Assembly: GCA_947396885.1 (NCBI GenBank)
Contig: OX377202.1
Span: 1,488,001-1,552,000 of the forward strand
Source: Heligmosomoides polygyrus polygyrus
Lineage: Eukaryota > Nematoda > Chromadorea > Rhabditida > Heligmosomidae
DNA length: 64,000 nucleotides
Direction of reading: 5' to 3'
Of the stretch, positions 57,101 through 63,059 are shown piece by piece. The translations under genes and the position numbers were made by a program. The first letter of the stretch is position 1. Each line of letters opens with the position of its first letter. A model generated the notes under the pieces. That model did not search any database. It saw only the letters and a program-made list of their open reading frames with translations, and was not told where the DNA came from.

Positions 57101-57367
57101 GTGGCGCACCCATGAGTGCATGAGTAAAATAAATAGAGGTTAAGGTTGGTTCTTTGAATGCTGGTATTTCAAAGGCTCGAATTCTTCCAGGTGCTGGTGT
57201 TCACGGTCGCCAAGGACGTGCTTCTCTATGGCGTGAAGCTGACCCAGCAGACGTACGCGGTGCTGATCGCCGCGTGCGCCCATATCGCCAGTGGCTATCG
57301 GCGTTTCGCCGTCGGTGTGGATCGTCTGGCCGAGAAGTACAACAAGCTGCGACAGCGACTGAAGTGA
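33170..57367 (+). CDS. C3orf33: C3orf33-family protein, SNase/OB-fold-like with one membrane segment; complete, 10 exons
   Basis: Coding exons: 33170-33233, 37132-37190, 37282-37341, 37583-37663, 37881-37994, 38082-38192, 38268-38318, 41173-41322, 52962-53078 and 57191-57367 (TGA). All phases agree; they give 327 aa (human C3orf33 is about 294). Seen: a Pro/Ala-rich N-terminus; a Gly/Val/Leu membrane segment at residues 42-57 ending FLRSSRL (human has LLLRSIRL); IPKEFIRKELVLKG (human IPVEFIRRNVKLRG); VEHVPIV (human IEHIPI); LRLAGVDMSEAG (human VKLAGVELAETG); NIEVVRRG (human NEEILRRG); GVGLW (human GEGIW). Family knowledge: an OB-fold/SNase-like domain follows one transmembrane helix; from memory, recent work links the family to mitochondrial inner-membrane organisation. 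The ATG lies 4 nt after a splice acceptor (AG at 33164-33165), suggesting a trans-spliced start. Exon 3 could instead use an ATG at 37255, but the chosen acceptor keeps phase and homology. Least certain: exons 1 and 3. Intron 8 is 11.6 kb, filled with transposons. Confidence 0.86.
33996..34200 (-). mobile_element. Truncated non-LTR retroposon 3' end with (TTTA)n tail
   Basis: TTTA run at 33996-34025, then TCATGACGTGAGC, GGCCACACGTG and AAAATACAATG. The same order (tail, CATGCAC, CCC, AAAATACAAAG) follows the tail at 39583. Lies in C3orf33 intron 1. Confidence 0.5.
34598..34816. repeat. tRNA-like palindrome
   Basis: Two inverted tRNA-like halves share GCGATGTGTAAGGCGAACATC at the centre: AGGCGGGACTCGAACC… on the left and GGTTCGAGTCCCTCCTGGCG on the right. 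The outer arms carry GTTGCGATCAAAACTCTTGC and its inverse. Same family as 4299-4673, in C3orf33 intron 1. Confidence 0.65.
35320..35460 (-). pseudogene. Tc1/Tc3-like transposase fragment
   Basis: On the minus strand one frame reads HVSRSTKDWLHHHNIQVTDF then SPDSSPIQNMWG, the conserved block around the second catalytic Asp and the SPDLNPIENLWG motif of Tc1-family transposases. A run of six G breaks the frame directly after MWG. Only this block is recognisable. Nearby TACGTATCCACTT repeats (35020, 35145) may be remnants of its end. Confidence 0.7.
35524..35868. mobile_element. Inverted-repeat element, about 345 bp, 120-bp arms
   Basis: GACACAACGG … GACTAAGCTTCAGCATTC pairs with GAATGCTGAAGCTTAGTC … GTTGTGTC, and AGAAGCCGGCTGCTGTCAC pairs with GTGACCGGCTTCT. 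The centre is about 35695. The SINE at 35869 abuts it. Confidence 0.65.
35869..36160 (+). mobile_element. tRNA-derived SINE (diverged)
   Basis: Starts near CCGAGGAGGTGCCGACGGGC, keeps CACCCTATACCAGG, GGCCAACCAAACCTTC, TCTGGGAAAGATAGAGCGCT, GGCCACCGCAAATCACTGTA and the AACGCCGTCCTTTATGC tail. Same family as 53143. Confidence 0.7.
36160..36366 (+). pseudogene. hAT transposase C-terminal dimerisation fragment
   Basis: Family motif seen: YP.LA.L…F..PP.TVE(S)ERMF.AAG…LEKR. The usual continuation L.P.….L.FL is shifted to another frame (KTTFPDFLNVN), which indicates decay. It sits directly after a SINE insertion in the same orientation. Confidence 0.7.
36161..36882 (+). mobile_element. hAT transposon remnant with right end
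   Basis: Ends at GTGCACCCCTG (36872-36882) after AACGAAATTTAACG subterminal repeats, matching the other hAT at 22584. Upstream it encodes the hAT C-terminal dimerisation region: YWYNHLV, then YPHLAPLIPKYFCPPPGT and ERMFAAAG (36215-36345), ending in a stop at 36366. The left end is not visible, probably lost. Confidence 0.75.
38384..38458 (+). other. Possible cassette exon in C3orf33 intron 7
   Basis: A 25-codon open block (EDQSQRAHDHIRTLPELLRR) lies between a TAATTAG acceptor and CAG|gtaaaa donor; it begins and ends in phase 0. Homology to the human protein is better without it, so I left it out of the main model. Confidence 0.25.
39583..40551 (-). pseudogene. 5'-truncated non-LTR retrotransposon, end of the reverse-transcriptase ORF plus 3' UTR
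   Basis: On the minus strand the frame from 40551 to 40339 reads RLSFNLHYPRIHHWRYPALH, then FNRGARWLQQLSFDL and STTFKRKLNNVDLF, the typical end of CR1/jockey-like reverse-transcriptase proteins (Arg-rich, '…WN.LP…S.FKR.L'). About 750 bp of 3' sequence follows, ending at a TTTA-type tail at 39583. 5' truncation is usual for target-primed insertion. Confidence 0.6.
40590..40783. mobile_element. MITE, GGGCCTGTTCATACTTCG family, TAA duplication
   Basis: Left GGGCCTGTTCATACTTCGCG, right TCGCGATGTACGAACAGGCCC; TAA on both sides (40587-40589, 40784-40786). Inner arms AAAACATGCATATCGATTAAA and GACGAG units. Intron 7 of C3orf33. Confidence 0.8.
40795..40913. repeat. Partial copy of the fold-back repeat of 20290-21084
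   Basis: CACTGAAGGGTGGAGATTCTC, then TGTTCAGACATACACCTCAG and ACCTTCCCT, as at the right end of the 21084 copy. Confidence 0.45.
41434..41915. mobile_element. Inverted-repeat element, GGATCTATCCTAGTC family, with internal duplication
   Basis: Left GGATATATTCTACTCGGGGG, right TCTCCGACTAGGATAGATCC. The interior matches 26742-27149 (TTTACAACCGTCTCGGCGGG), but the segment with GCTGACC.C.GCTTGACATGT is present twice (about 41605-41670 and 41680-41745). Located in C3orf33 intron 8, 111 bp after exon 8. Confidence 0.7.
42689..42788. mobile_element. pogo/Tigger-like MITE, exactly 100 bp
   Basis: Ends CAGTCCCCTC and GAGGGGACTG, TA on both sides (42687-42688, 42789-42790). CAGT ends with a TA duplication are typical of pogo-type elements. 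Interior TCGTTATAACG. Confidence 0.75.
42821..43115 (-). mobile_element. tRNA-derived SINE
   Basis: Minus-strand copy with an (AAAGGATA)n-type tail at its low-coordinate end, GGACGGCGTTACTCAATCCC, TTTGGCCATACAATGACTTG, GGTACCAATTCACCG, and the tRNA-like head GACTGCGCTCCACGCGCCC at the other end. Confidence 0.8.
43232..44112 (-). mobile_element. mariner element with a deleted transposase
   Basis: Inverted ends CCAGGCTGTCCAATAATTC, TA on both sides (43230-43231, 44113-44114). Minus-strand protein: MDQGRIRTFVYYEWLLGHDT and VRRWFNRFESGSLED (paired/HTH region), then a jump from REHPLK to VMLCCWSDAKGMLYFE. A frame change is then needed to reach HDNARPHVA and HPPYSPDLAPSDYHLF. The first catalytic Asp region is missing. 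The GC-rich coding sequence contrasts with the flanks, suggesting a younger arrival. Confidence 0.9.
43313..43944 (-). pseudogene. Internally deleted mariner transposase
   Basis: N-terminal HTH region 43944-43765, then an in-frame internal deletion of roughly a hundred residues (compared with the ~350-aa family length), then a shift near 43635 before the D34D half, which ends with a stop at 43313. It cannot encode an active enzyme. Confidence 0.85.
44113..44312. mobile_element. Inverted-repeat element, GGATCTATCCTAGTC family (short)
   Basis: Begins TACATCCTATGGAGGGAGCA next to the mariner end and finishes CCCACTAGGATAGATCC. The left end is imperfect. Confidence 0.5.
44347..44645 (-). mobile_element. 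tRNA-derived SINE
   Basis: GGATAAATGAAGGATAAAGG tail, CGGCGTTACTCAATCCCTTT, ACAATGACTTGCGGTGGCCA, GAACCAGGAACCTGGTAACG and the head CTGCGCTACACGCGCCCG. Close to the copy at 42821, so the two may be recent. Confidence 0.8.
44799..44920. mobile_element. Small MITE, GGGGCCGTATGCTATTCTC ends
   Basis: Left GGGGCCGTATGCTATTCTCG, right CGGAGAGAATAGCATACGTCCCC; the inner GGCGCGAAAAATCGATGGCG is nearly palindromic. Confidence 0.6.
45331..45360 (-). repeat. (TTTA)n tail of a truncated retroposon
   Basis: TTATTTATTTATTGCACTTG followed by GGGCCCTCTACAAAAG, the arrangement seen at 33996 and 39583. Confidence 0.4.
45680..45981. mobile_element. MITE, GGGCCTGTTCATACTTCG family, compound copy
   Basis: The right end GTCGCGAAGTATGATCAGGCCC and TAA are clear. 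Inside, GGCGGCGC..ATCGAT.TGCATGTTTTGCACG occurs twice (about 45755 and 45902), joined by GGAAGTATGAATAGG. This suggests two copies fused or one copy duplicated. Confidence 0.6.
45995..46806 (+). pseudogene. RTE-type non-LTR retrotransposon, reverse-transcriptase C-terminus
   Basis: Frame 1 reads SYVYLGCEVNMANDLAPELS, RTKRAAWGAFKSVEEV and FPALTYASETWAIRRQDEHE with ISVEQRGIERKILRVTR (46130-46410), the conserved stretch after the RT active site in nematode RTE/BovB-like elements. Frame shifts then lead to VVTDWIPRNV, WSDFFVEALNG and finally IHWNTLALVRNEPRRRWRPL in a third frame. 5'-truncated and dead. Lies in C3orf33 intron 8. Confidence 0.85.
46830..47232. repeat. tRNA-like repeat, inverted pair
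   Basis: TAACGACGTTTTGTTGCGAT … GCCAGGCGAGACTCGAACCC is mirrored by GAGTTCGAGTCTCACCTGGA … ATCGCAACAAAACGTCG. The central part GGCGCCGGTGGTGTAAAGGC is followed by a hairpin (GTAGAGCATTACGC…). Same family as 4299, 17672 and 34598. Confidence 0.65.
47338..48376. mobile_element. mariner-type fold-back element, 1.04 kb, long inverted repeats
   Basis: Ends TTAGGTTGTCCCATAAGTCC with TA on both sides (47336-47337, 48377-48378). The inverted repeats extend well past 180 bp (GGCGATCTCTTGTGTAGCGC … and inverse), and internal blocks (TTGATTTTTAGGCCATCAAA; GCTCATGCTGATTTATGTCG) are also mirrored. The element is almost a complete palindrome with no transposase. It should be mobilised by a mariner enzyme, if at all (inference). 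Confidence 0.85.
48574..49464. mobile_element. Long element with GGGCCAGGATTCATGAACG ends
   Basis: Left GGGCCAGGATTCATGAACGC and right GTTCATGAATCCGGCCCC; inner GTAAATTCTACCCCCACTTA is mirrored by TAAGTGGGGGTGGGGGTAAA. The 890-bp interior includes a perfect small hairpin (GCAAATCGTAAATTACGATTTGC, near 48980) and a G-rich run at 48826-48836. Confidence 0.65.
50536..50899. mobile_element. MITE, GGTTTCCTCGGTACTTGTCGTTAATG family
   Basis: Left GGTTTCCTCGGTACTTGTCG, TTAATGTGGCCTACATGGAG; right CTCCATGTAGGCCACATTAA, CGACAAATACCGAGGAAATC. The central hairpin is around AATCGATAGTAATC. A 364-bp near-perfect palindrome. Confidence 0.8.
51156..51360. mobile_element. MITE, same family as 50536
   Basis: Left AGGTTTCCTCTGTACTTGTC, right GACAAGTGCCGAGGAAACCT. 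The sequence after it (ACCGTCAGTAG.C.GAACAA) matches what follows the 50536 copy, so the surrounding block was duplicated. Confidence 0.75.
51840..52160. repeat. Two degenerate SINE pieces
   Basis: 51845-52015 keeps GGTTCGAGTCCCGCCCAGGC and a middle with GGCCTAAGTACACGGCTGCG; 52100-52160 keeps TCGATCCCTTTTTGGATTGC and GCATTCTACCTCTACG in the opposite orientation. Confidence 0.45.
52564..52757. mobile_element. MITE related to 50536 (diverged)
   Basis: Left GGTCGTTAATGTGGCCAACG, right TCATGTAGGCCACATAAAAT; inner GCGTCAGGCAGTCACAACCAAT and GCCAATCAGG motifs recall the GGTATATGTCGCG family. Confidence 0.5.
53143..53440 (+). mobile_element. tRNA-derived SINE, best + strand copy
   Basis: The head GGGCGCGTGTAGCGCAGTCGG contains an A-box (TAGCGCAGTCGG) and CTGGTTCGGATTTCC a B-box-like motif about 45 nt on. 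The body holds GGGTCGGTGAATTGGTACC, GGAAGGATAGAGCGCTGACT and the CGCATTC … GTAGAAGTAGAATGCG hairpin. The end is TCCTTTATCCTTTTATCC. It starts 65 nt after C3orf33 exon 9, so the donor is almost abutted by a SINE. Confidence 0.85.
53696..53923. mobile_element. MITE, GGGCCTGTTCATACTTCG family, TTA duplication
   Basis: Left GGGAGTGTTCATACTTCGTG, right GTCGCGAAGTATGAACAGGCCC; TTA on both sides (53693-53695, 53924-53926). The middle has a second AT-rich palindrome (TTTGTTTGATTGTTTATTT … AAATAAACAAACAA), possibly another insertion. Confidence 0.8.
54016..55008. other. Intron 9 stretch, no gene; repeat with CATGGCGCAA motif
   Basis: AT-rich. GAGTGCATGGCGCAACG at about 54490 is followed by AATTTTATGAAATTGCAAAC and GTTCAGTTTGATTTGAGAAGTG, the same order of motifs as after 2037, 9390 and 27198, indicating a dispersed AT-rich element. 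Confidence 0.4.
55017..56471. mobile_element. hAT element, 1455 bp, non-autonomous
   Basis: Ends CAGGGATGAGCG and CGCTCATCCCTG are inverted; ATGCCCAT is duplicated exactly (55009-55016, 56472-56479). Subterminal CGTTATCCGTTATCCGTTAT repeats occur at both ends (55030-55060, 56410-56440). No transposase seen; a degenerate SINE is inside. Different family from 22584. Confidence 0.9.
56100..56290 (-). mobile_element. Degenerate SINE inside the hAT element
   Basis: CAATGACTTGTGGTGACCAA, GGAAATCCGAACCAAGAACA and CGGCGCCTTCTCAGAGTGCG follow the order of the minus-strand SINE copies at 42821 and 44347. Confidence 0.6.
56585..56752. mobile_element. MITE, GGGCCAGATTCATCAAC family
   Basis: Left GGGCCAGATTCATGGCCGAG, right GTCGTTGGTGAATCCGGCCCG; inner ACACACCCGAAATCCCTG is mirrored by CAGGGATTTCGGCTGTGTTT. 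Confidence 0.7.
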
Positions 57368-57925
57368 TCACGTCCCGTCGCGCCGCGCGACCAACGGATC
57401 CGTGCGTGCCCGTTCCTCTAGCCGTCGTCTACTTTGAGCAATGCCCACCACCCCGTGTCTTACCCCGTTCACTATGTCGTCCCGCCCCGGGCTGAGGAGC
57501 ACCTTCACAGAGCCCGCAAAGGGTGATTATACTTCTGTTGCTGCGCGACACGGCAGCGTCCAGAGCGTTGATATCGATCCCCGTGCAGCCTAATCGATAT
57601 CGATCGTTCCGATACTACAGCGTTGCGTGGCGGCCTAACGCTACTCTGGGAATCCTCATGCAGGGAGTCCGATTAAGCCCCCGTGTTACTAACACTAAAC
57701 TTGTTAGAATTTAGATGAGCTTCCTAGTCCTTGAAGGCGATGTTACTAATAGTAGTTGTTCATTGAGATATTGTTCTCGTTGCACCTGATATGTAGTTGA
57801 TTTCTCACCATTATGCACCCGTAGATAGAATAACGTTAAGCATCGCGTGGTTGGTCGGGTCCCTTTAGGCCGTGGCGCAGGTTTCGCGAGCTGGAGCGCG
57901 CTTTCTTCCAATTGAATGTGCCGTA

Positions 57926-58042
57926 GGGCCTGTTCATAGTTTGTGCAATGCAGAGGAATTGATTGAATCGCTCAGCAAAAATCGATACGTATGGTTTACT
58001 CGGGGCGTCCAGTCGCTCCCTCTGCTCACTATAAACAGGCGC
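57926..58042. mobile_element. MITE, GGGCCTGTTCATACTT family (short)
   Basis: Left GGGCCTGTTCATAGTTTGTG, right GCTCACTATAAACAGGCGC; centre AAAATCGATACG. Confidence 0.6.
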
Positions 58043-58379
58043 TTCGCTCCGCTTCACTTCAAGAAATGAGCTTTGTTAGTTTTTATGGCCGTTTTTCCTC
58101 ATAACGGTAGGCTCGACTCGTCTTTTTATTTTATTTTTTGTGGTAGTTTTTTCGCTCTAGCCGCCTGGTCTGTTTGCATTACGATTAGAGATCGGTCAAC
58201 GATTGCTATGAATCCTGCTATTCACCATTTTTGGGAACGTTGAGAGATTTTTACAGATTTGTAAAGAAGGTGGAGTTACTTTCCTTTTGAAGCTGTCACG
58301 GACGAAGCCTTCAGAATCACCTTGGTTTCTATCAGAGCCAAATTTCGCACTTTCAAGAAAAATCTGCGAAAAACGATCG

Positions 58380-58808
58380 GTAGCGGCGAGTCTTGAGTGA
58401 GAGTGGACGAGTTTTACGTACGGTTCAGGGTGATCGTGGCGGGACCAGGGGAACGCTCCGCCCATTCTAGACTGCGGGAACTAATTGCCGACAGTTTCGC
58501 CGCTACTTCCTTCGATTTCTTCACATTCTTGTGTTGTTCGACGGCTTTTCATGTTTCTATTCGGTTTTCCTCTTTATCTCCCGTCTTTTATCCCGTAGGA
58601 CAGCAGAAAACATGCGAAATAACCGTCTGGAAACATGAAAACAGAACAGAATCGTTAGGACATTGAAGAAAGCGAAAAAAATTGCGTCGAAATGATCAGC
58701 ATCCATCTGCCGCTGATTGGAATGGGCGGGGCGTTCAGGTGGTCCTGTAACGATCGCCCTGTACTGTGCGGGAGACTCGTCCATTTTGGCGGACAACTCG
58801 TCGCTACC
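58380..58808. mobile_element. Inverted-repeat element, GTAGCGACGAGTTGTCCGCC family, best copy
   Basis: Left GGTAGCGGCGAGTCTTGAGT, TGGACGAGTTTTACGTACGG, GGACCAGG, ACGCTCCGCCCATTC; right GAATGGGCGGGGCGTTCAGG, TGGTCCTG, CCGTACTGTGCGGGAGACTCG-like sequence and GGACAACTCGTCGCTACC. Arms about 90 bp. Confidence 0.75.
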
Positions 58809-59113
58809 TTGAAAGAGCATGGTGATTGCTTTCGATTCGGAATATTTCCCTCCCTGAATGCCTAGAACTTAGCTCTGAAGGCGACGACAACGCCGAGAAA
58901 CGAAATGAATAGTGAAGACGTCATCAGTCACGGTTTTAAACAGATTTTAACTTCAGTTTCTTCGCAAATTATGAAAATTTCCCATCGTTCGCAAAAATCT
59001 TTCGTAGGGAAATGTGCTTTTTGGTTAGCTTTTGTGGGAACGGTCAACAGTTTCGTATCGTTATGCAATTAGTCAATGGTTGCAGTAAAATATTGGCGCA
59101 AAATATGAAACCT
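58809..59113. other. No gene seen
   Basis: Non-coding sequence between two inverted-repeat elements. Confidence 0.3.
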
Positions 59114-59315
59114 TGGATGTATCATAATCGGTGGGGGTGGGAAGGGGCACCGCTTGAAAAACGAAATGAAAAGAAACACTATGACCTCTTCTGGCGGAGA
59201 AATTGTAAAGAAAGGTAGTTCAGTGTATCGTGCTTGTTGAATAGAGTTTGTTTCTGATTTTGCTGCCATTGACAAGGTGACAGACAAAAGTGTCCCTCCC
59301 TACTAGGATAGATTC
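59114..59315. mobile_element. Inverted-repeat element, GGATCTATCCTAGTC family (short)
   Basis: Left GGATGTATCATAATCGGTGG, right CTCCCTACTAGGATAGATTC; the interior AAACGAAATGAAAAG resembles that at 44140. Confidence 0.55.
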
Positions 59316-60200
59316 GAAACTTTAGCCTATGGAAGTTGTGCATGGTAAGTAGCGGCTCAGTTAGTTCACGGTAATAAAAAAGGCGACGAGCTTATTTCTG
59401 AGTGTGTCCAGTGGGGAGAAAACGCGCTCCAACGCAGAGTCCGTTGGTGAGAAAACGCGCTCCAGCGCCACGACCTTAAAGGACCTATGGCGCCAATGCG
59501 GTGTTTAATGTTGTTTAGCTGAACTGGTTTTTGTCTGCTGACAGCATCGCTGACGATCAGTGAGTGCGTGTTACAGCTTCATTACTCGTTTCCTAGTTGA
59601 ACGCAAGGTTGCTATATTGCTCAGTCCGGTCAGTTGTTGCTACTTGGGATTTGTTTTTAGGAGAGGTAGATCGCGCCATGCTTCGGCTTTTGCGCTCATT
59701 TAGTAGTTACTAGCTTCAGAAGGTTTGTTCTACGTTTCTCGTTTTCGTATGCGATTTTTAACGAGTTGTTTCGTTGATTTTTGAAGTTATCTACGAGAGA
59801 TGAAGTTTTCTGCCGGCTCCCCGCGACGAGCACAGCCTCTGTTCTCCCCCTCCCGTGAAAGTTCGGCGAAGTATCGATGGTATTGAATTGTGTACAGTCG
59901 CACTGACGTGGCCCCCGCCTGGCTGCCAGCCGCGGGCCAGGCCAGTGTGCCGTCGTCGGCTTCATTTCGTTTCGCTCGTCGTTATTGCCCCCGTGACGAT
60001 GCCGTCATCTGACCGTACGGAAAGGTTTGGTGTCGACGCCTTCTGACGCCTCCTTCCACTGCATTCACGATCTCATCCTCCGTTGCAGGGTATTAAAATC
60101 TGGCGAATTCTCATGCCTACTTGTGTTTACTAACCACCTGTCGGCCTGGAGTTTGTCCCTAGTTTCAACGTTATCGAAACTTGCCGGCAAAGTGGTCAGC

Positions 60201-60298
60201 ATGAGCAGCGGTGCTGGACGATGGTGTGCTGCTCCGGATGGCAATGTCTCGTCGTCGTCGCTGGTCAGCGACTCGAGCGATGCGGACGTCACAATGCG
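60201..60298 (+). CDS. Possible first coding exon of an unidentified gene
   Basis: After an acceptor ending at 60088 (TTGCAG), an ATG at 60201 opens 32 codons rich in Ser and Asp (SSSSLVSDSSDADVTM) and ends at a good donor (CG|gtacgt) in phase 2. Synonymous-looking Ser codons and the strong splice sites suggest real coding sequence. A candidate next exon is 60480-60542: it follows a long pyrimidine tract, accepts phase 2 and reads AHRRNARDVEYFDSK. I do not recognise the protein. Confidence 0.35.
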
Positions 60299-60479
60299 GT
60301 ACGTGGAAGCTTCTTAGTTGGTTTTCGGTGCAGCTCATGTTAGTTGGGGCACCCCGGCAGCAGGTCTGACTGTTTTGAACTTTCTATGAAATCGTCTGCT
60401 TGAGCTGTACAATTCATACGAATGGTCCTACCTAACTTGGACTGTAGTGTCTTATGTTTTATTTCTTTTTCTTTTTGAG

Positions 60480-60542
60480 TGCACACCGACGAAACGCTCG
60501 CGATGTGGAATATTTCGACTCGAAAAGAGCTGCCTCACAACA
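60480..60542 (+). CDS. Candidate second exon of the same unidentified gene
   Basis: The acceptor has an 18-nt pyrimidine-rich tract ending TTGAG. The exon continues the phase-2 frame of the exon at 60201-60298 and reads HRRNARDVEYFDSKRAA, a charged segment, to a donor CA|gtaact at 60543. Without that donor the frame stops within three codons. A MITE follows at 60665. This is inference from splice signals only. Confidence 0.25.
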
Positions 60543-60664
60543 GTAACTCTCCTATTAGTCTGTTCAAGGACTCCAGTGACTATCTCGCTTCATTTCCCGG
60601 CGCTACTGTTCTTTTACGATCCCAGACGTCGAAGAGAGATCGAAAAAAAAACCAAATGCCGTCC

Positions 60665-60823
60665 AGGGGCCGGATTCATCAACGACTTACAGAGATTTAA
60701 CCGAGAAATTACAGCTGAAAAGCGGCTTATTAACAGGCGATATGGTGAAGTGTTGGTGTTATCAGGAATTTCTGTTGTAATTTCTCCGTTAAATCTCAGT
60801 AAGCCATTGATTAATCTGGCCCG
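60665..60823. mobile_element. MITE, GGGGCCGGATTCATCAAC family
   Basis: Left GGGGCCGGATTCATCAACGA, CTTACAGAGATTTAACCGAG; right CTCCGTTAAATCTCAGTAAG, CATTGATTAATCTGGCCC. Confidence 0.75.
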
Positions 60824-61009
60824 TCTAGGTTGAGGTGCTGACCATATAGTAATTAGAGCCAATTGCGGTACTAAGTTGCGGAAGGAAGGTGTGGTTTGTA
60901 AGTGCTGTTGGGCCAGGATCTCCAATTTTGTTCGGGCGGGATGTTTAACACGCTAACACGCTGATAGCATGATATCCGTTTCTGGTACAAAAAATACTCT
61001 GTTAGCCTT

Positions 61010-61068
61010 CGTTTGCGGTACTTTTCACCGTTACATTCCGGCAAGCGGCTGATAAATCTGGCCGCTGG
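61010..61068. mobile_element. Half copy of the GGCCAGATTCATCAAC family
   Basis: Keeps GCGGTACTTTTCACCGTTAC and the right end GATAAATCTGGCC only. It lies 13 nt before the next MITE. Confidence 0.5.
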
Positions 61069-61080
61069 AGAGATGCGTAA

Positions 61081-61215
61081 GCCCTGGTTTATAGTTGCGA
61101 CGCTGCGCGGCGCGGCACCATGTTCGGAGTAGATATCGATCGGGCGGAGCGAAAAATCGATATCTATGGCAATCGCGGTGCCGCGCCGCGTGGCGGCGCA
61201 AGTGTAAACTAGGGC
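61081..61215. mobile_element. MITE, GCCCTAGTTTATACTTG family, clean copy
   Basis: Left GCCCTGGTTTATAGTTGCGA, right GGCGCAAGTGTAAACTAGGGC; TAA before and TTA after. Central GATATCGATCGGGCGG … AAAATCGATATC palindrome. Confidence 0.8.
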
Positions 61216-61708
61216 TTATGTACCCTAAACAGTCCTCTTTGGTGATTTTTTTTTCAAAATTTCGACCGCCCATGGGAGATTACGGTAGGTATCGGTGAGT
61301 AAGTCTGTCTACGTCAGTTGAATGGTTTTGAACATAGATCATACAACATTTACTAAGCCAAAAGGATTCCATGATTTGCAAAAAAGGTGGAAAGTGCTGC
61401 TTTCTCTAAGCGATTTAGTATTTCATTCACTGAAAAAGCAGCTATAGATTCAAACAAAATATCGTCTACTCTTGAAAAAAAAACTATTTTGCAGTGAATT
61501 TTCTAAATGTCCTTTCTGTTTAAGAAAAATTTCAAACTTGTAGTTGAATGTTTTTGGCGAAGAGTTGTAGATTGATGCAAGCATTACATTCCAAATCTTC
61601 GAAAAAGGTTTTGAATTTTTTTTGAGTGCGATCATCGTTCTTTTCTCGCAGTATGTGGTCTGACTCATTTTCTACTTTCTACCTTCTACTTTAGGATGGA
61701 AAGTAAAA

Positions 61709-61996
61709 GGGTAAAGGACGGCGTTACTCAATCCTCTTTGGGATGCGCCACGCATTCTACTTTTACGGGATGTCGTGTGGAGGCGTGTTGAATGCGTATT
61801 TGGCCATACAATGACTTGCGGTGGCCAGCCGATGTACAAGTCAGCGCTTTATCCTTTCCAGACACGTCTGGTACCAATTCACCGACCCCGGAGGGATGGA
61901 ATGCTTGGTTGGCCTGGGCGGGAAATCCGAACCAGCAAACTGGTATCAGGTGCATGCGACAGCCGGCGCCTCCTCCGACTGCGCTCCACGCGCCCG
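61709..61996 (-). mobile_element. tRNA-derived SINE
   Basis: GTAAAGGACGGCGTTACTCA, GGGATGCGCCACGCATTCTA, ACAATGACTTGCGGTGGCCA, GGTACCAATTCACCGACC and the head CTCCGACTGCGCTCCACGCG. Minus strand, tail at 61700. Confidence 0.8.
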
Positions 61997-62901
61997 GATG
62001 GAAAGTATTGTAGGAAAATTTGATAATGTGGAAGAGGAATGGCTGATTCGTGATCAGCAGTTTGAATGAATCCCATAGGCAACAGTGGGTGAACTCGGTG
62101 ATCGTGACCTCGACGGCCTCACTCATCCATATCTACCGTAATCGACCGTACGGACGAGTCGATAGTCAGGTCTCGCTAAAAATGGGAAACATCGACTGGC
62201 TGGTCATTGTCGATCGATTATAGCGACCACTGGGGCAGAGTCTCAGATGGTAGTCGGCCCTGTCTTCCTCTATTGATTTGCGCAATGAATCCCATACCAC
62301 AGTGATCTTTTCCAAGCAGTAGGTCTTCCGAAAACGGTTATCGTATCCGTGAATAGCATTCTGGGCCATTTAGGCGCGTCTTTTTGACCTCTCTTCGACC
62401 TCTGGAGTCGTGAATGTACATTCAGTGTCCACTTCTCCTTGACTTTTTAACTAACCAGGGCCGCAGTAGGGTATGGGGTGCTTTTTTGTCCATACTAGGG
62501 CCCACTATTCTGGCGCAGTCCTAGAGTGGAGCTAGGCCTCTGCTAGGAAAGCGAGGTATTCTATTCTACCGCAGCTGTATATTGAAATTCTCCAAGCCTA
62601 CGAGGTACTGCACCCCATTCCCGTTAGAAGCGCCTAACCGGCTTCCTCATCCCGATAGCGAAGTTGAAAAAGGCATCATTTCGTTGATTAGATAAGTACG
62701 GCTGGTTTCTCTATTCGTTTCTGTGTATGCTGTCCTTGAGAGAAGCCTAACCCCTGTTTCTTGTGAGTGAGCCTTTTTCTAGATGTCCCTTGATGTTGCT
62801 TAGAAGGTGCGGCTCACCTGTGTCAAAATTGACCGCTTCTATGGAGATTTGTGTGAGCGCACGTGCCCGCGTCCCTACAAGCACCCATGGCGCTCTCCCA
62901 G
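61997..62901. other. No firm gene; dispersed repeat near 62100
   Basis: GTGACCTCGACGGCCTCACT and CTACCGTAATCGACCG (62105-62150) match 18516-18552. No coding frame with splice support before 62902. Confidence 0.35.
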
Positions 62902-63059
62902 TTTGGTAGAGCTGGCAAGGATGTCGGTGTTCTTCATTTCACTCAGCTACCAGACCTGCCTACAGAAATGTCACAGCCGTCTGTCACACCGAGCAAGTCT
63001 ATCGCCAGTGAATTAGCGCCCATTGGCTCTTGGAAAACAGTTATAGTCGAAATTTCTAG
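62902..63059 (+). CDS. Possible exon of an unidentified gene near the right edge
   Basis: An open frame preceded by CTCTCCCAG (alternative acceptor CACTCAG, exon from 62947) runs to a donor AG|gtgaga. It encodes FGRAGKDVGVLHFTQL, then a Ser/Pro-rich stretch and GSWKTVIVEIS. Its start phase (0) does not fit the exon at 60480-60542, so an intermediate exon is missing or this is another gene. The continuation would lie beyond the window. Confidence 0.3.
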
